Positions 61,221-64,000 of a DNA stretch of 64,000 nt are shown one piece after another (within the stretch, counting starts at the first letter, position 1; each line of letters begins with the position of its first letter). Under the pieces are notes generated by a model. The model was not told the origin of the DNA, ran no database searches, and saw nothing but the letters and a program-made list of their open reading frames with translations. The translations under genes and the position numbers were made by a program. Source of the stretch: Actinoplanes derwentensis (GTDB taxonomy: Bacteria; Actinomycetota; Actinomycetes; Mycobacteriales; Micromonosporaceae); NCBI RefSeq assembly GCF_900104725.1, contig NZ_LT629758.1:5036501-5100500 (forward strand), in the 5' to 3' direction.

Positions 61221-62378
61221 ATGACCGGCGCTGTACATCGAGCCCGCAGGATCACCATGTGGAGCCTCGCGTGCGCCCTGCTGCTGGGCTGGTTCGGTGC
61301 CTTCGCCGGCATCGGCACCGACCTCGCCGAGGACCGGTTCGAGCCGGTCCCGGCCGTCGTCGCCGGGCTCGGCCTGATCGTCTTCACCTGGGCGATGACG
61401 TTGCTGGTCCGGGCGCTGTCGGTCGGCTGGACCGGGGACAGCCGGGCCAGCCGCAGGTATGCGGCGATCGGCGCGGCCGCCGCACTGTTCGTGATGACCG
61501 TGCAGAACGCCAGCCCGGCCGGCTGGGGACTGGTCGCCATCTGCTGGATCAGTCTCGCCCCCATCCGCACCGGGCGGGTCGCCACCGCACTGATCTCGGT
61601 CGGCACCGCTGTGGTCTGCACCGTCCTCTACCGGTTCAACCCCGGGCCCGAGCCGATCGAACTCCGGGCCGTCGCGCTCATCTACCTGATCATGTGCCTG
61701 ACCCTGCCGTACGCCAATCGGCTCTGGATCTGGATCCTCGACCTCGCCGAGATGGCGCATGCCAGCAAGGACGCCGAGGCCCGGCTCGCGGTCACCGAGG
61801 AACGGCTGCGGTTCGCCCGTGACCTGCACGACCTCGTCGGGCACAGCCTGTCGGTGATCGCCGTCAAGAGCGAACTGGCCGGCAAACTCGTCACCCGCGA
61901 CACCGACCGGGCGGCGAATGAGATGGCCCAGGTGCGAGGGCTCGCCCAGGACGGTCTGCGGCAGATCCGGGAGGCGGTCCGCGGTTACCGGGTGCTGGAC
62001 CTGGCCGACGAGATCGCCAGCGTGCGGGCCATCCTGGAAGCCGACGGTGTCCGCTGCAAGATCGACCTGCCGGCCGGCGTCGTCGACCCGGCCGCCGCCG
62101 GGCCCTTCGCCTGGGTGGTCCGGGAGTGCGCCACCAACATCCTGCGGCACAGTTCCGCGACCTGGTGCACGGTGACGTTGCGGGCCGCCGACGGGTCCGC
62201 GGTGCTGGAGGTCGTCAACGACGGCGCGCCCGCCACGGTCCAGGTCGGCACCGGCCTGGCCGGCCTCTCCGAACGTCTCACCGCGATCGGCGGTTCCCTC
62301 ACCGCCCAGCCCACCGGCGACGGCCGTTTCCTGGTCCGGGCCGTGGCCCCCGCTCACGAACCCGAGGTCGTCGCATGA
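61221..62378 (+). CDS. DesK-type membrane histidine kinase
   Basis: 385 residues. The ATG at 61221 is chosen over upstream in-frame codons because of the TAGGGT-N7-ATG context. Five to six membrane helices fill residues about 15-175. A linker helix and the HisKA_3 dimerisation domain with His203 (RFARDLHDLVGHSL) follow, then an HATPase_c domain (VVRECATNILRHS, GTGLAGLSERL). This is the NarL/DesK subfamily, whose partner is a LuxR-type response regulator. That regulator is encoded directly downstream with an ATGA overlap. The exporter genes upstream end 17 bp before this start. Likely senses a membrane or drug stress and induces the exporter (family knowledge plus context). Confidence 0.93.
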   Translation: MTGAVHRARRITMWSLACALLLGWFGAFAGIGTDLAEDRFEPVPAVVAGLGLIVFTWAMTLLVRALSVGWTGDSRASRRYAAIGAAAALFVMTVQNASPAGWGLVAICWISLAPIRTGRVATALISVGTAVVCTVLYRFNPGPEPIELRAVALIYLIMCLTLPYANRLWIWILDLAEMAHASKDAEARLAVTEERLRFARDLHDLVGHSLSVIAVKSELAGKLVTRDTDRAANEMAQVRGLAQDGLRQIREAVRGYRVLDLADEIASVRAILEADGVRCKIDLPAGVVDPAAAGPFAWVVRECATNILRHSSATWCTVTLRAADGSAVLEVVNDGAPATVQVGTGLAGLSERLTAIGGSLTAQPTGDGRFLVRAVAPAHEPEVVA

Positions 62379-62968
62379 TCCGCGTCCTGCTGGCCGACGA
62401 TCAGCATCTGATCCGTGAGGCTCTGGCGATGATGCTGGAGTTCGAGGAGGACCTGACGGTGGTCGCGCAATGCGGTCGCGGCGACGAGGTGCTCGACGCG
62501 GTCCAGGCTCATCAACCGGACGTGATAGTTCTGGACATCGAGATGCCCGGACTGGACGGCCTGTCGGTGGCCGAGCGGCTGCCCGGCCAGGCCATGCTGA
62601 TCCTGAGCACCTTCGCCCGCCCCGGTTACCTGCGCCGGGCGATCGCCGCCGGAGTCCGCGGTTTCATCCCGAAGGACGCCTCCAGCGCCGAACTCGCCGC
62701 CGCCATCCGCAAGATCCACGCCGGCGGCCGTTACCTGGACCCCGAACTGGCGGCCTCCGCGATGATGGCCGGCGAGAACCCGCTCACCGACCGCGAACGC
62801 GACACTCTCGCCCTGGCCGCCTCCGGGGCCTCGGTCGCCGACATCGCCGCCCGGCTGCACCTGAGCGAAGGCACGGTCCGCAATTACCTCTCCAACGCGA
62901 TCACCAAGCTGGGCGCCGCCAACAGAATGACCGCCATCCACCACGCCCAGCGGATGGGCTGGCTCTAG
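62375..62968 (+). CDS. DesR/NarL-type response regulator
   Basis: 197 residues; the ATG overlaps the kinase stop codon. The receiver domain has the acidic pair in LLADDQ, Asp54 in VLDIEMPG, a Ser/Thr in ILSTF and Lys in FIPKDAS. The C-terminal LuxR helix-turn-helix carries LTDRERDTL, ASVADIAARLHLSEGTVRNYLS and KLGAANR. Phosphorylated by the cognate kinase, it should bind DNA as a dimer and activate transcription, probably of the adjacent exporter operon. A hairpin follows the stop. Confidence 0.96.
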   Translation: MIRVLLADDQHLIREALAMMLEFEEDLTVVAQCGRGDEVLDAVQAHQPDVIVLDIEMPGLDGLSVAERLPGQAMLILSTFARPGYLRRAIAAGVRGFIPKDASSAELAAAIRKIHAGGRYLDPELAASAMMAGENPLTDRERDTLALAASGASVADIAARLHLSEGTVRNYLSNAITKLGAANRMTAIHHAQRMGWL

Positions 62969-62994
62969 CCTTCGGCGCCCGTGAAGGGCGAGCC
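62961..62994. terminator. Putative hairpin terminator between convergent genes
   Basis: CGCCC-GTGAA-GGGCG forms a five-pair stem with a five-base loop (62976-62990), extended by GGCTC at 62961 and GAGCC ending 62994 as outer arms. It lies exactly in the convergent gap. No T-run, as is usual in GC-rich actinobacteria, so a Rho-independent role is plausible but weakly supported. Confidence 0.5.
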
Positions 62995-63004
62995 ACGGTA
63001 ACCG

Positions 63005-63598
63005 CTATCCGACCGGCCGCGGAATGAGCAGCCACCGGGCGAAACAACCCGAGTCGCCGAGACTGGTGTAGGACCAGGCCTCGACCCGGTAACCGGCACT
63101 ACGGGCCGGAATACTGAGCCCGGTGTCCGCGTCCTGCGCTGGCGCTCCGTGTTCCGCGGGCGTGTGCCCCGCTCGCGGTGCCAGCAGTTCCATCGCATAT
63201 TCACCGGCCCCGTCGCAGGCAGAACTGAAAAGCGCGAGCCGCCCACTGGGCACGTCGATGAGAGCACTGGATTCGGCGGGCGCCCCCGCGAAACGCAGAG
63301 CCGCGGCCACGACTTGCGAATAGTCGTCACCGGACGCCTGAACAACGGCGATGACACCACCGCCGGATTCGAAGACCTCCATCCAACTGTCATCCCGCAC
63401 GACATTGTCCCCACCGACCACAGCCGCCACACCACCACCGACCGCGATGCTGACCTCCGCCGGCCCCAGGTCGACGATCCGATCGAAGTATTCGTCGTCA
63501 CTCGCCCCGAGCCAGCGATCCCGAATACCGAAGTCGACAGCCAGATACGGCTCCCCGTTGCTCCAGAGCCGGCCGATATGAGTCCATTCGCTTTCCAC
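63005..63598 (-). CDS. Imm21-like protein (possible immunity protein)
   Basis: 197 residues from a GTG at 63598. The first half carries a DRWLGASDDEYFDR region, a PAEVSIAVGGGVAAVVGGDN strand and VIAVVQASGDDYSQVVAAALRF. The second half has VPSGRLALFSSACDGAGE and a GYRVEAWSYTSLGDSGCFARWLL ending. The order (W-G near residue 30, YxR, VGxGxA(V)V, second (L/V)xxGxLxLF(D/S)S repeat) is like the Imm21 family of polymorphic-toxin immunity proteins. The match is by eye and remote. No toxin gene lies beside it; the giant protein is 26 kb away. The function could be unrelated to toxin protection. Confidence 0.6.
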   Translation of the reverse strand: MESEWTHIGRLWSNGEPYLAVDFGIRDRWLGASDDEYFDRIVDLGPAEVSIAVGGGVAAVVGGDNVVRDDSWMEVFESGGGVIAVVQASGDDYSQVVAAALRFAGAPAESSALIDVPSGRLALFSSACDGAGEYAMELLAPRAGHTPAEHGAPAQDADTGLSIPARSAGYRVEAWSYTSLGDSGCFARWLLIPRPVG

Positions 63599-63917
63599 GG
63601 CACGAGTATCCGCGACGCCCGTTCACACAGCACACCGCCCTTGAAACCGCCGCCCACAACCTCCCCGCCCTCAGCTTCCGGCCCGCCCGACGACAGCCCG
63701 GTAAAGGCTCCGGAAAACCAACCGCCACAACGCAACCTTTGCGGTACGCCCGCCACCTCCCACAACCACAAGAAGATTTTGTCCGCGAGAACCGGAGCCC
63801 GATGTTCGCCACGTTCGGCGCCACCTCGCGCTCCCGGTCCCCGCAGATGTTCGGCAGAATGAGCGCCACTTGTTGACCGTCGGGAGTCAGCGGCCGGATT
63901 GACACCGGGGCGGCATG
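63599..63917. other. Region without a convincing gene
   Basis: About 320 bp. Frames here lack the strong GC-third-position bias of the neighbours. An open frame on the minus strand ending at 63498 overlaps the Imm21-like gene and has unnatural composition (Arg/Cys-rich). The stretch may hold promoters for the Imm21-like gene and is mildly less GC-rich than the rest; no element was recognised. Confidence 0.4.
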
Positions 63918-64000
63918 TCACCCTGCGTAGACGCCGATCGCGAAGTTGGACCCACCGTTGACGCGCGCTTCTTGCCGATGGGAGGGCATCTCTTGCACCT
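63918..64000 (-). CDS. Possible C-terminal end of a gene cut by the right edge
   Basis: A frame from the window edge runs to a TGA at 63918-63920 and ends in NGGSNFAIGVYAG. The Gly-rich, well-spaced codons look coding, but only 26 codons are visible and no family can be named. A short peptide gene starting at the ATG near 63988 cannot be excluded. Confidence 0.25.
   Translation of the reverse strand, partial: VQEMPSHRQEARVNGGSNFAIGVYAG

Noticed and set aside
62965..63921. A 318-codon minus-strand frame overlapping the Imm21-like gene
   Set aside because: Out-of-frame shadow with Arg/Ser-rich composition; the 197-residue frame has far better coding character.

Overview
The window is very GC-rich actinobacterial DNA with strongly GC-biased third codon positions. 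A type VII (ESX/WXG100) secretion-substrate locus, PKS/NRPS genes and DesK/DesR-type regulators suggest a filamentous actinomycete, perhaps of the Micromonosporaceae (inference only). No rRNA, tRNA, CRISPR array, insertion sequence or replication origin was seen.

Region 1 (1-43.2 kb) is a type VII secretion substrate locus without its core machinery (no EccB/C/D/E or mycosin inside the window). The left arm, on the minus strand, encodes two small WXG100 proteins, an unrecognised helical protein and a large WXG-domain protein with a Gly/Pro-rich tail that runs off the left edge. The right arm, on the plus strand, encodes a YbaB/EbfC-like protein, a WXG-like protein and a single uninterrupted reading frame of 10,450 codons (6132-37484). 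This giant protein has a CpnT-like WXG N-terminus, low-complexity linkers, five GT-A-like modules, two HExxH metallopeptidase modules, a long beta-rich and coiled-coil middle, and at least 13 copies of a caspase/C80-like alpha/beta module. Only four cysteines were found by eye in the whole chain. Each sits at the putative nucleophile position of one of these modules, paired with a histidine. Behind the giant gene lies a tightly overlapping operon: three paralogous type VII-associated (SseB-like) proteins, three paralogous proteins of 306-342 residues and a GlcNAc-transferase-like (GT60-type) glycosyltransferase. A plausible reading is a giant secreted effector or surface machine with its own chaperone-like or accessory proteins and a modifying glycosyltransferase.

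Region 2 (43.2-45.7 kb) holds a membrane-anchored Pro-rich protein, deoxyribose-phosphate aldolase (deoC) and a divergent GntR/UTRA regulator. Two perfect 12-bp palindromes lie between deoC and the regulator and are the likely operator.

Region 3 (45.7-57.5 kb, minus strand) is one 3,922-residue hybrid synthase: fatty acyl-AMP ligase, ACP, KS, AT, KR, ACP, C, A, PCP, C, and a C-terminal domain resembling cyanobacterial acyl-ACP reductase (AAR) instead of a thioesterase or an ordinary NRPS reductase. It should make a short lipopeptide-like chain released reductively.

Region 4 (57.5-63.0 kb, plus strand) holds a hybrid histidine kinase, divergent from the synthase, then an ABC-2 exporter pair followed by a DesK/DesR-type two-component system with its own leaderless-looking promoter. 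Region 5 (63.0-64.0 kb) has a convergent Imm21-like protein and about 320 bp with no convincing gene, ending in the tail of a possible minus-strand gene cut by the window edge.
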